Assembly (NCBI RefSeq): GCF_004403945.1 | Contig: NZ_SOHM01000015.1 | Location: 1 to 64,000 of the forward strand | Reading direction: 5' to 3' | DNA length: 64,000 bases | From: Cryobacterium lactosi | GTDB taxonomy: Bacteria; Actinomycetota; Actinomycetes; Actinomycetales; Microbacteriaceae | Part shown: piece after piece, positions 17,050 through 24,179 of the stretch | Layout: each line of letters opens with the position of its first letter | How positions within the stretch are numbered: the first letter of the stretch is position 1 | Notes under the pieces: model-generated | The model's input: the letters and a program-made list of their open reading frames with translations, nothing else | What the model was told of the DNA's origin: nothing | Database searches by the model: none | Translations under genes and position numbers: made by a program

Positions 17050-19610
17050 GGTGGCGCCGTCCCCTCACGCACCACATCGAGGGGTGTCTTGTCGGGGCGC
17101 AGGCCCCTCCAGCTGGGGTGCCGCAGCCGGCCCGACGGTGTCCACTCGGCGAACTCCGCCTCGCCCACCAGAGCCGGCTGCACCCAGACGGCGTCGGCCG
17201 CATCCTCAGGGGGCACGTCGTCGAACGGGTTGGCCGTCGCCGGGAGCTCGTCGAGCCGGCGGCGCAGGATCGTGAGGTCACGGTCGCGAAAGCCCGTACC
17301 GATCCGCCCGGCGTAGCGCAGCCGGCCGGCCGGGTCCTCGCCGGGTCGGCCCGGCTCGGGAATGCCCACCAGCAGCGAGCCGAAGGTGCTGCCGCGGTGC
17401 CCGTTCCCGGGGCGCCAGCCGCCGATCACGACCTCCTGCGCCTTGACGTGTTTGATCTTCACCCAGTGGTCGGATCGCCGTCCGCTGGAATAGGTGCTGC
17501 CGGTCGCCTTCGCGATGAGCCCCTCCAGGCCGAGCTGCAGACTGGTGGCGAGCACGGTCTGGGCGTCGCCGCTGAACGACGGCGGCACCTGCACGGTACT
17601 GGTGGGCACTGTGCTGGCGGGCACTGTGCTTGTGGCCACGGCGCCGGTCGCCGTCACGAGTTCCTCCAGCGCGATGCGGCGTGCCGAGTACGGTTGGTCG
17701 GCGAGCGGCGTGCCGTCCCGCTCGAGCAGGTCGAACACGAAGTAGTGCACGGGGGCCAGCCGCCGGGCCTCCTGCACGGCTCGCGCGTCGGTGACGCCGA
17801 GCCGGGTCTGCAGCCGCGAGAAGTCGGGCCGGTTCTTCGAGTCCAGGGCCACGACCTCGCCGTCCAGCACCGCGCCGCCCGGACCCCCGCCCGTATCTGC
17901 TGCCACCCGCAGGTCGTCGACGAGCTCGGGAAACGACGCCGTCACATCGTTGCCGTTGCGGGTGAGCAAGCGCACCTGCCCGGAGGCGCCGGGCTCGACG
18001 TACGCCAGGGCGCGGATGCCATCCCACTTCATCTCGTACGTCCAGTCGATCTCGGCCGACAGGTCTCGCAGGCTGCCCGGCCGGGCGAGCATGGGGGAGT
18101 AGGTGCGGTCGGAGGTGGAAAGCTGTGTGGGTGCCCGCGCGCCGGCCGGGCCCGGTCGTTTCGGTTTCATCAGGTGGATCAGCCAGTTGCGTGATGTGGC
18201 CTCGCCGGTGCGGATGAGCGCGAATTCCCGGTCGATGCCGGCCAGAGGGCCATCCGGCCGCCCGTGCAGGATCACGATGACCTCGTCGTCCCGCCACTTC
18301 TGCAAGGAATAGCTGCCGGAATCCCAGATCGACATGGAACCGGCACCGTATTCTCCAGCCGGAATGTCACCCTCGAACTCGAGGTACTCCAACGGGTGGT
18401 CCTCGGTCCGCACCGCCAGGTGGTTGTGGGTGGGGTCGACCGGCATCCCCTTGGGCAGCGCCCACGAGGCCAGGACGCCGTCGTGCTCGAGGCGCAGGTC
18501 GAAGTGCAGGGCCCTGGCATGGTGTTCCTGGATCACGAACGCTGCCTGGCCGCTACCCGAGTCCGGCGCCGGTGTCGTGGCGGGGACGGGCTCCGGGGTC
18601 CGCCGGGCGTCACGTTTGCTGCGGTACTGCTGCAGACGGTCGGTTCGTTCGACCGTCCCGCCGCCGCCGGCGTCGATGGCGTCCGCCACTGGGCCCAGCA
18701 GGTCCGGGCTCCGTTCCAGCCGTCTGAGCACCTGCCGGTAGTCGAGTTGTTCAAGCCCCGGCGACTCCAGCTCCCGCCACGACCTGGGCGCCGCTACCAG
18801 GGGGCGCATCAGTCCGCGCAGGCTGTACGGCGCGATGGTGGTCTTGCTCGCATTGTTCTGGCTCCAGTCCACGAAGACCTTGCCGGCCCGCAGCGACCGG
18901 GTCATGGTGCTGAGCACCTCGCCGGGATGGTCGGCCTCGAGCGCCTTGGCCAGCTCGTGCGCCACCTGGCCCACCTGCTCGGAGGTGTGGCTGCCGTCCA
19001 ACGCCGAATAGAGGTGGATGCCCTTGCTCCCGCTGGTCACCGGCAGGGTGTCCAGCCCCATGTCCAACAGCAGTGCGCGTGCCCACCGGGCCACCTCCGC
19101 GCACTCGGCGAGGCCGACCCCCTCGCCGGGATCCAGGTCCAGCACCAGCCGGTCGGGTCGGGCGGGGGCGCCAGCCGTATCGAAGCGCCACTGTGGAACG
19201 TGAATCTCCAGAGTGCCGATCTGGGCGAGCCAGGCGAGGGTGGCCACGTCGTTGACCAGGGGGTACACGGTCACGCGTGCCGTATGCGCCAGTTCCCGAC
19301 GCGCGACCCAGGCCGGCGTGCCGTCGCCCAGGTTCTTCTGGAAGAACACCTGCCCGGGCTCCTGGGGCGTGCCCACACCGTGCACCCAGCGCTTGCGGGT
19401 CGCCGGCCGGTCCCGTGCGTGCCGGATGAGGGCATCCGCGACCGCCGCGTAATAACCGAGGATGTCGGCCTTGGTGGTCCCGGTCTCCGGGTACATGACC
19501 TTGTCCAGGTGGGTGAGTGTGAGCCGGCGGCCGCCCACCAGCACGACCTCCCGGTGGGCGCTGTCCGCGCCCCCGGCTGACCTGCCTGCTGCCCCCGCGC
19601 CAGTTGCCAT
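17046..19610 (-). CDS. ligD: Multifunctional non-homologous end-joining DNA ligase LigD
   Basis: ATP-dependent end-joining enzyme of 854 aa with domains in mycobacterial order: primase-polymerase (about 20-300, DLDPGEG near residue 157), 3'-phosphoesterase (about 345-480, HHARALHFDLRLEHDG near 365) and ligase (about 515-854, adenylated Lys K528 in KWDGIR). ATG 19610 chosen; the frame extends to 19748 but only over the promoter and ku start. Residues coded at 17595-17639 form three pentapeptide repeats (VATST, VPAST, VPTST) between ligase motifs. Divergent from ku, its essential partner for repairing double-strand breaks. Confidence 0.95.
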   Translation of the reverse strand: MATGAGAAGRSAGGADSAHREVVLVGGRRLTLTHLDKVMYPETGTTKADILGYYAAVADALIRHARDRPATRKRWVHGVGTPQEPGQVFFQKNLGDGTPAWVARRELAHTARVTVYPLVNDVATLAWLAQIGTLEIHVPQWRFDTAGAPARPDRLVLDLDPGEGVGLAECAEVARWARALLLDMGLDTLPVTSGSKGIHLYSALDGSHTSEQVGQVAHELAKALEADHPGEVLSTMTRSLRAGKVFVDWSQNNASKTTIAPYSLRGLMRPLVAAPRSWRELESPGLEQLDYRQVLRRLERSPDLLGPVADAIDAGGGGTVERTDRLQQYRSKRDARRTPEPVPATTPAPDSGSGQAAFVIQEHHARALHFDLRLEHDGVLASWALPKGMPVDPTHNHLAVRTEDHPLEYLEFEGDIPAGEYGAGSMSIWDSGSYSLQKWRDDEVIVILHGRPDGPLAGIDREFALIRTGEATSRNWLIHLMKPKRPGPAGARAPTQLSTSDRTYSPMLARPGSLRDLSAEIDWTYEMKWDGIRALAYVEPGASGQVRLLTRNGNDVTASFPELVDDLRVAADTGGGPGGAVLDGEVVALDSKNRPDFSRLQTRLGVTDARAVQEARRLAPVHYFVFDLLERDGTPLADQPYSARRIALEELVTATGAVATSTVPASTVPTSTVQVPPSFSGDAQTVLATSLQLGLEGLIAKATGSTYSSGRRSDHWVKIKHVKAQEVVIGGWRPGNGHRGSTFGSLLVGIPEPGRPGEDPAGRLRYAGRIGTGFRDRDLTILRRRLDELPATANPFDDVPPEDAADAVWVQPALVGEAEFAEWTPSGRLRHPSWRGLRPDKTPLDVVREGTAPP
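17595..17639 (-). repeat. 15-bp x3 in-frame tandem repeat inside ligD
   Basis: Three 15-bp units on the minus strand code for VATST, VPAST and VPTST in the ligase part of LigD. The codons follow the same GTG-CC(N)-x-AGY-ACN pattern as the repeats in marR and yggS. The insert falls between conserved nucleotidyltransferase motifs, presumably in a surface loop. Confidence 0.8.
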
Positions 19611-19692
19611 GTGCCCAGCTTGCTCCCGGCCGGGCCGTGGGTCTAGCCTCCGGCCCTCGGACGGGTGTGTACTGGGGTCGGGAGGACGAACG
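19611..19692. promoter_or_regulatory. Divergent ligD/ku promoter region
   Basis: Only 82 bases separate the ligD and ku start codons, so both promoters must lie here. GGAGGACGAACG in front of ku is its ribosome site. I see no clear -10/-35 pair and no palindromic operator. Confidence 0.45.
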
Positions 19693-20622
19693 ATGAGATC
19701 GATCTGGAAGGGCGCCATCACCTTCGGCCTGGTCAACGTGCCGGTCAAGGTCTACAGCGCGACCGAGGACCACGACGTCGAACTGCACCAGGTGCACGAC
19801 GAGGATGGCGGGCGCATCCGCTACCAGCGCCGCTGCGAGGTCTGCGGCAAGATCGTCGACTACGCGCACATCGACAAGGCATTCACCGACGGCGACAAGA
19901 CCGTGGTCATCACGGATGCCGACCTCAAGGCGCTGCCGGAGGAACGCAGCCGCGAGATCGACGTGGTCGAATTCGTGCCGAGCGACCAGTTGGACCCGAT
20001 CATGTTCGACCGCAGCTACTTCCTCGAGCCCGACGGCTCGTCGCCCAAGGCCTACGTGTTGCTGCTGCGCACCCTGGAGCAGACCGATCGCACCGCCATC
20101 GTGCACTTCGCATTGCGGCAGAAGACCAGGCTCGCCGCCCTCCGGGTGCGCGGCGGCGTTCTCATGCTGCAGACCCTGCTCTGGGACGACGAGGTGCGCG
20201 TGGCCGAGTTCCCTGCCCTGGAGCAGACCGTGAAGATCTCCGACCGGGAACTGGACCTGTCCGCGGCGCTCGTGGACTCTTTCGCCGACGACTTCACCCC
20301 TGGCGACTACACCGATGAGTACCAGGCCCAATTGCGTCGACTCATCGAGGAGAAACTCGCCAAGGGCGACGCGATCGACACCGAGGCCACCTTCGGCCAC
20401 GCCGAGGAGGAGGCCGGCGGGGGAGAGGTGCTCGACCTGATGGAGGCCCTGCGACGCAGCGTCGACCGCAGCCGGACCAGCGGCGCTAATACCACGCCCG
20501 CCGCAGCCAAGACCAGGAAGAAGCCGGCACAGAAGGCCGATGCGGCACCGGCAAAGAAGAAGGCGAAGAAGACAGCCACAGACCCCGGCGATCAGGGCCC
20601 GGAGATCCGCCGTCAAGCCTGA
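19693..20622 (+). CDS. ku: Ku DNA end-binding protein
   Basis: Bacterial Ku of 309 aa; the homodimer rings DNA ends and recruits LigD. The Ku core spans about residues 1-255, starting MRSIWKGAITFGLVNVPV. The tail (about 270-309) is Lys/Ala-rich with several KK pairs, like the extended C-termini that aid DNA binding in other actinobacteria. Start ATG 19693 has a strong GGAGG site 8 bases away. Divergently paired with ligD. Confidence 0.96.
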   Translation: MRSIWKGAITFGLVNVPVKVYSATEDHDVELHQVHDEDGGRIRYQRRCEVCGKIVDYAHIDKAFTDGDKTVVITDADLKALPEERSREIDVVEFVPSDQLDPIMFDRSYFLEPDGSSPKAYVLLLRTLEQTDRTAIVHFALRQKTRLAALRVRGGVLMLQTLLWDDEVRVAEFPALEQTVKISDRELDLSAALVDSFADDFTPGDYTDEYQAQLRRLIEEKLAKGDAIDTEATFGHAEEEAGGGEVLDLMEALRRSVDRSRTSGANTTPAAAKTRKKPAQKADAAPAKKKAKKTATDPGDQGPEIRRQA

Positions 20623-20656
20623 GCCGGTCCCGACGGCTCCTCGGTAGACTCGAGTC

Positions 20657-21241
20657 GTGACCGGGCCCGTTCCAACCGACCTCAGCTCCAGGGTGCTGAC
20701 GGTGCCGAATCTGCTCAGTTTCCTCCGCCTGGCGCTGGTTCCGGTGTTTCTCGGCCTGTTGGTCAGTGGCGAGGACGCGTGGGCGCTCCTGGTCCTGGCT
20801 GTTGCCAGCCTCACCGACTTCCTCGATGGCGCCATCGCCCGCGCGTTCAAGCAGATCACCAGGTTGGGCCAGCTGCTCGATCCCGCCGCGGACCGGCTGT
20901 ACATCTTCGCCGCCCTGATCGGTCTGGCTTGGCGCGATCTGGTGCCGTGGTGGATCGTCGCCGTCGTCGTCGGCCGTGATGTCTTCCTGCTCGGTCTGGG
21001 AGTTGTGCTGGCCAACCACGGTTTTGGTCCGCTTCCTGTGCATCAGCTGGGCAAGGTGGCGACTTTCTGCCTTTTTTACGCACTGCCGATGATCATGCTC
21101 GGCCAGGCGTTCCCCGAGCTGTCCTGGTGGTCCCAGCCCGTCGGGTGGGCCTTCGGCCTGTGGGGCGCGTACCTGTACTGGTGGGCCGGGGTGATCTACG
21201 CGATCGAAACCGTTCGGGTGATTCGCCTGCCGCGCGCTTGA
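20657..21241 (+). CDS. CDP-alcohol phosphatidyltransferase (PgsA-like)
   Basis: Membrane phospholipid synthase of 194 aa. The complete signature is D54-x2-D57-G58-x2-A61-R62-x8-G71-x3-D75-x3-D79, with several hydrophobic segments around it. It transfers a phosphatidyl group from CDP-diacylglycerol to an alcohol (glycerol phosphate, inositol phosphate or another phosphatidyl group); which one is not decided by the motif. In other actinobacteria a similar gene also precedes garA. GTG start at 20657. Confidence 0.88.
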   Translation: MTGPVPTDLSSRVLTVPNLLSFLRLALVPVFLGLLVSGEDAWALLVLAVASLTDFLDGAIARAFKQITRLGQLLDPAADRLYIFAALIGLAWRDLVPWWIVAVVVGRDVFLLGLGVVLANHGFGPLPVHQLGKVATFCLFYALPMIMLGQAFPELSWWSQPVGWAFGLWGAYLYWWAGVIYAIETVRVIRLPRA

Positions 21242-21284
21242 AGGCCCCTTCCATCCGATACGATTTACCCGTAGGAGGTGCACG

Positions 21285-21776
21285 GTGGTCGATTCCGACG
21301 AGAAGAAAGAACCCGAGCGTAGGGTGGCGCCCGAGAATGCCACGGGGAATGTCGATACGACGATGACGTTCAGCCAGGAGTTTGCGGCGTCATTGGCCGC
21401 ACTCGACGCGAATGTCACCGTCGAGGAACAGGAAGCCATTGCGGCCCTGCCCTCTGGATCCGCCCTCCTGGTGGTGCGCCGCGGCCCGAACTCCGGTGCC
21501 CGTTTCCTCCTGGACGGCGATCTCACCACGGTGGGACGACACCCCAACGCCGACATCTTCCTCGATGACGTCACGGTGTCCCGCCGGCACGCTGAATTCC
21601 TGCGCAACGGCCGGGTGTTCCAGGTGAAAGACCTGGGGTCGCTCAACGGCACCTACTTCGACGGCGAACGCATCGACCTGGCCGTCCTCACCGACGGTTC
21701 CGAAGTGCAGGTCGGCAAGTTCCGTCTCACGTTCTACGCCTCGCGGCTCGACCTCGTACACCTGGCGAGCGACTAG
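21285..21776 (+). CDS. garA: GarA/OdhI-like FHA-domain protein
   Basis: FHA-domain signalling protein of 163 aa. FHA residues are G84-R85, S99-R-R-H102 and N121 (GSLNGTYF). The N-terminus contains a DTTM motif with Thr25-Thr26 in the place of the ETT site that PknG/PknB phosphorylate in GarA and OdhI; the exact ETT sequence is altered. Unphosphorylated homologues inhibit 2-oxoglutarate dehydrogenase and stimulate glutamate dehydrogenase. GTG 21285 with AGGAGGTG just upstream. Overlaps the next gene as TAGTG. Confidence 0.88.
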   Translation: MVDSDEKKEPERRVAPENATGNVDTTMTFSQEFAASLAALDANVTVEEQEAIAALPSGSALLVVRRGPNSGARFLLDGDLTTVGRHPNADIFLDDVTVSRRHAEFLRNGRVFQVKDLGSLNGTYFDGERIDLAVLTDGSEVQVGKFRLTFYASRLDLVHLASD

Positions 21777-22474
21777 TGCCGGCGTCCTCCGCCCAGACCA
21801 GACTGCCGGGCGCGACGTCACTCTTGAGTATCGGCCAGGTCCTGGCTCGGTTGACACCTGAATTCCCGGACCTGACCCCCTCCAAACTGCGTTTCCTCGA
21901 GGAACAGGGACTTGTCTCCCCAGCGCGCACGGAATCCGGCTACCGCAAGTTCGACAGTGGCGACCTGGATCGGCTGCGCCTGATCCTGTCTATGCAGCGC
22001 GACCACTACCTACCCCTGAAGGTCATCCGCGCCTACCTGGACGACCTCGATTCCGGTCTGTCGCCCGTGCTTCCCGGCGGCGGCGCCCCGGGTCCGAGCA
22101 TCCTCGTCATCGCCAGGCGTTACACCCGCGACGACCTGCTGCGTGAGTCGGGCGCCTCCTCCACGCTTTTGCACGACGCCGTCACCGCCTCGATCATCGT
22201 GCCCGCCGAATACTACGGCGACGATGCCCTCAAGGTGCTCCGTGCCCTGGTCGACCTGCAACGCAGCGGGATCGAGCCCCGGCATCTCCGCGGCTTCCGC
22301 GGGGCCGCCGAACGCGAGCTCGGCCTGATCGAGAGCGCCCTGGTTCCCCTGGCGCGTCGGAAGGACGCCTCGAGTCGCGCCAAGGCCGCCGAAATGGCCG
22401 TGGAGATCGCGGGCCAGCTCGAGGTGATCCGGGGCAGTCTCATCCGCTCGGCCCTGGGCCGCCTGACCAAATAA
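21776..22474 (+). CDS. ftsR: MerR family regulator, FtsR-like
   Basis: MerR-type protein of 232 aa with the winged HTH in residues 16-85 (SIGQVLARL, then PSKLRFLEEQGLVSP and a GYRKF wing) and a helical C-terminal half. Position directly after garA matches C. glutamicum FtsR, an activator of ftsZ. The GTG at 21776 shares a base with the garA stop. If it acts on ftsZ here, its target would be the AT-rich leader at 55859-55998; that link is inferred. Confidence 0.8.
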   Translation: MPASSAQTRLPGATSLLSIGQVLARLTPEFPDLTPSKLRFLEEQGLVSPARTESGYRKFDSGDLDRLRLILSMQRDHYLPLKVIRAYLDDLDSGLSPVLPGGGAPGPSILVIARRYTRDDLLRESGASSTLLHDAVTASIIVPAEYYGDDALKVLRALVDLQRSGIEPRHLRGFRGAAERELGLIESALVPLARRKDASSRAKAAEMAVEIAGQLEVIRGSLIRSALGRLTK

Positions 22475-22621
22475 GTCGTACACTGAAAGTTCAGCTCAGC
22501 GAATCTTCCGGGTTCTTTCGACACGCCGAGACGTTCGGACGGATGTCATCGGTTGGGGCCCCCGGCCTCGCTAACGTTGAAGTGCGGCCTGAAGGTTCGC
22601 ATCCACCCCCGAGAGGCGCGT
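22475..22621 (+). promoter_or_regulatory. Promoter region of the second MerR gene
   Basis: TACACT (22479-22484) is a plausible -10 box, immediately followed by a small palindrome CTGAA-AG-TTCAG (22483-22494). This would give a leader of about 130 bases before the ATG at 22622. No riboswitch fold is recognised. GAGAGG before the ATG is the likely ribosome site. Confidence 0.4.
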
Positions 22622-23173
22622 ATGAGTGAGCTCAATCCCCGAGACGATTCGTCTCGGTACGGTCAGGGACTGCTCTTCACCGACGGCATGCCTGAACTCG
22701 ATGAGAACTCCGGTTACCGGGGCGCCGTCGCTGCCCGCGCTGCGGGCATCAGCTACCGCCAGCTCGACTACTGGGCCCGCACCGAACTCGTGGAGCCCAC
22801 AGTTCGCGGTGCCGCCGGTTCCGGCTCGCAGCGTCTGTACGGCTTCCGCGACATCCTGGTGCTCAAGCTTGTCAAGCGTCTGCTCGACACCGGCATCTCC
22901 CTGCAGCAGATCCGCACCGCGGTCAACCAGCTGCGCGAGTCCGGTGTCAACGACCTGGCCCAGACCACCCTGATGAGCGACGGCGCCAGCGTCTACCTCT
23001 GCACCTCCAACGACGAGGTCATCGACCTGGTCAGCCGCGGCCAGGGCGTCTTCGGCATCGCCGTGGGCAAGGTCCTGCGCGAGGTGGAGACCACTCTGGT
23101 CGAACTCGACACCCAGTCCAGCGACCCCTCCGACGAGCTGGCCGCCCGACGGGTCTCCCGCAAGGTCTCGTAG
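22622..23173 (+). CDS. MerR family transcriptional regulator
   Basis: MerR-type regulator of 183 aa; wHTH at about residues 33-105 (YRQLDYWARTELVEP, RLYGFRDI, LVKRLLDTGISLQQIR). No metal-binding Cys set is visible. The same gene follows garA-ftsR in Mycobacterium and Corynebacterium, so it belongs to this conserved signalling cluster; its target is not known to me. Followed by a very strong bidirectional terminator. Confidence 0.88.
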   Translation: MSELNPRDDSSRYGQGLLFTDGMPELDENSGYRGAVAARAAGISYRQLDYWARTELVEPTVRGAAGSGSQRLYGFRDILVLKLVKRLLDTGISLQQIRTAVNQLRESGVNDLAQTTLMSDGASVYLCTSNDEVIDLVSRGQGVFGIAVGKVLREVETTLVELDTQSSDPSDELAARRVSRKVS

Positions 23174-23177
23174 CCCC

Positions 23178-23238
23178 GCGAACTGAGAGAAAAGCCCCGA
23201 AAACGCACGCGTTTCGGGGCTTTTCTCACAGTTCGCGA
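23178..23238. terminator. Long bidirectional terminator hairpin
   Basis: A nearly perfect 26-bp stem (left arm 23178-23204, right arm 23211-23236) closes a 4-6 base loop. It has an A-run on one side and TTTT on the other, so it can end transcription from both the MerR gene and the convergent parA gene. Confidence 0.88.
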
Positions 23239-23240
23239 GA

Positions 23241-23297
23241 GCGCGAGGCGCTAGCGCGAGGCGCTAGCGCGAGGCGCTAGCGCGAGGCGCTAGCGCG
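23241..23297. repeat. 13-bp x4 array making four GCGCTAGCGC palindromes
   Basis: The unit GCGCGAGGCGCTA is repeated perfectly four times (23241-23292) plus five more bases. Each junction forms the perfect 10-bp palindrome GCGCTAGCGC at 23248, 23261, 23274 and 23287. The last unit supplies the TAG stop of the minus-strand parA gene. The array lies between the shared terminator and the parA 3' end. Confidence 0.92.
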
Positions 23298-24102
23298 TGG
23301 GGACTTCCGCGTACTCGCCGATGCGGGCGGTGCGCAGCACCCGGTCCAGGAGCTGGTCGAAGTAGTGCGCCATCTCCTGGGCACTGTCGCCGGGCCAGGT
23401 GTGCAACGGCTTGGCCGCGCCCTGGGCCTGCTGCAGGCTGGTGCGCTCGGGCAGCTGGGGGCTGAGTACCAGCGGGCCGAACATGTCCCGAAGTTCCTTG
23501 ATCCGGAACTGGTGCTCCAACGACGCCGTGCGGGCACGGTTGACGATGATGCCCAGCGGCTGCAAGCGCGGGCTGAGGCCACGACGGATTTCCTCGATCG
23601 CGCGCAGGGCCCGGTCAGCGGCGGCGACCGAGAACAGGCCGGGTTCGGTGACGACGGCGACCCGGTCGCTCGCGGCCCACGCGGTGCGGGTGAGCGCGTT
23701 CAGCGACGGGGCGCAATCGATCAGCACGAGGTCATAGTCCTTCTCCACGGTGGAGAGGGCTTCCTCGAGCTTCCAGATGTCGCGGATGCTGGGGTGGGGT
23801 CCGTCGAAATTGATGGCGGAGGGGCTGCCGATCATGACGTCGATCGTGCCGGGACGGCCGCGGGTCCAGCCGCTGGGCGCAATGGCTGCGCGCACGACTT
23901 TCTCCTTCGGCGAAGCCAGAACGTCGGCGACATTGAGGTGGCCGGCGAGCTGGATGTCGAGCCCGGTAGAGACATCTGATTGCGGATCGAGGTCGACCAC
24001 GAGGGTCCGAACACCGCGGGCGAAGGCGGCAGAAGCCAGACCAAGGGTTACCGTGGTCTTGCCTACCCCTCCCTTGAGGGAGCTAACGCTAAGTACGTGC
24101 AC
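23290..24102 (-). CDS. ParA/Soj-family ATPase
   Basis: Deviant-Walker ATPase of 270 aa. The P-loop KGGVGKTT is at residues 10-17, the switch I region carries DLDPQSD, and LVLIDCAPS forms Walker B. Start taken as GTG 24102 (VHVLSVSSLKGG); GTG 24123 would add seven residues. No parB and no 16-bp parS sequence is adjacent, so it is probably an orphan ParA/MinD-like positioning protein rather than the chromosomal segregation ATPase. It is divergent from pyruvate carboxylase and ends inside a palindrome array. Confidence 0.85.
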   Translation of the reverse strand: MHVLSVSSLKGGVGKTTVTLGLASAAFARGVRTLVVDLDPQSDVSTGLDIQLAGHLNVADVLASPKEKVVRAAIAPSGWTRGRPGTIDVMIGSPSAINFDGPHPSIRDIWKLEEALSTVEKDYDLVLIDCAPSLNALTRTAWAASDRVAVVTEPGLFSVAAADRALRAIEEIRRGLSPRLQPLGIIVNRARTASLEHQFRIKELRDMFGPLVLSPQLPERTSLQQAQGAAKPLHTWPGDSAQEMAHYFDQLLDRVLRTARIGEYAEVPTR

Positions 24103-24179
24103 AAGTAGATACGTTACCTTCACTAGTCTTAGAGAACCTAACCGTCAGCTGTGTGCCGCTCCCGGATCGAAAGGTCTCA
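24103..24179. promoter_or_regulatory. Divergent parA/pyc promoter region
   Basis: The 77 bases between the divergent starts are less GC-rich than the surroundings (for example GTTACCTTCACTAGTCTTAGAGAACC) and must hold both promoters. CGAAAGG before the pyc ATG is its ribosome site. No definite -10/-35 pair or operator can be named. Confidence 0.4.

Noticed and set aside
23241..23297. Chromosomal parS site beside parA
   Set aside because: The canonical 16-bp TGTTTCACGTGAAACA sequence is not present. The palindromes here are GCGCTAGCGC and are reported as a separate finding.
23241..23297. CRISPR array
   Set aside because: Repeats are 13 bp with no spacers and no cas genes nearby.
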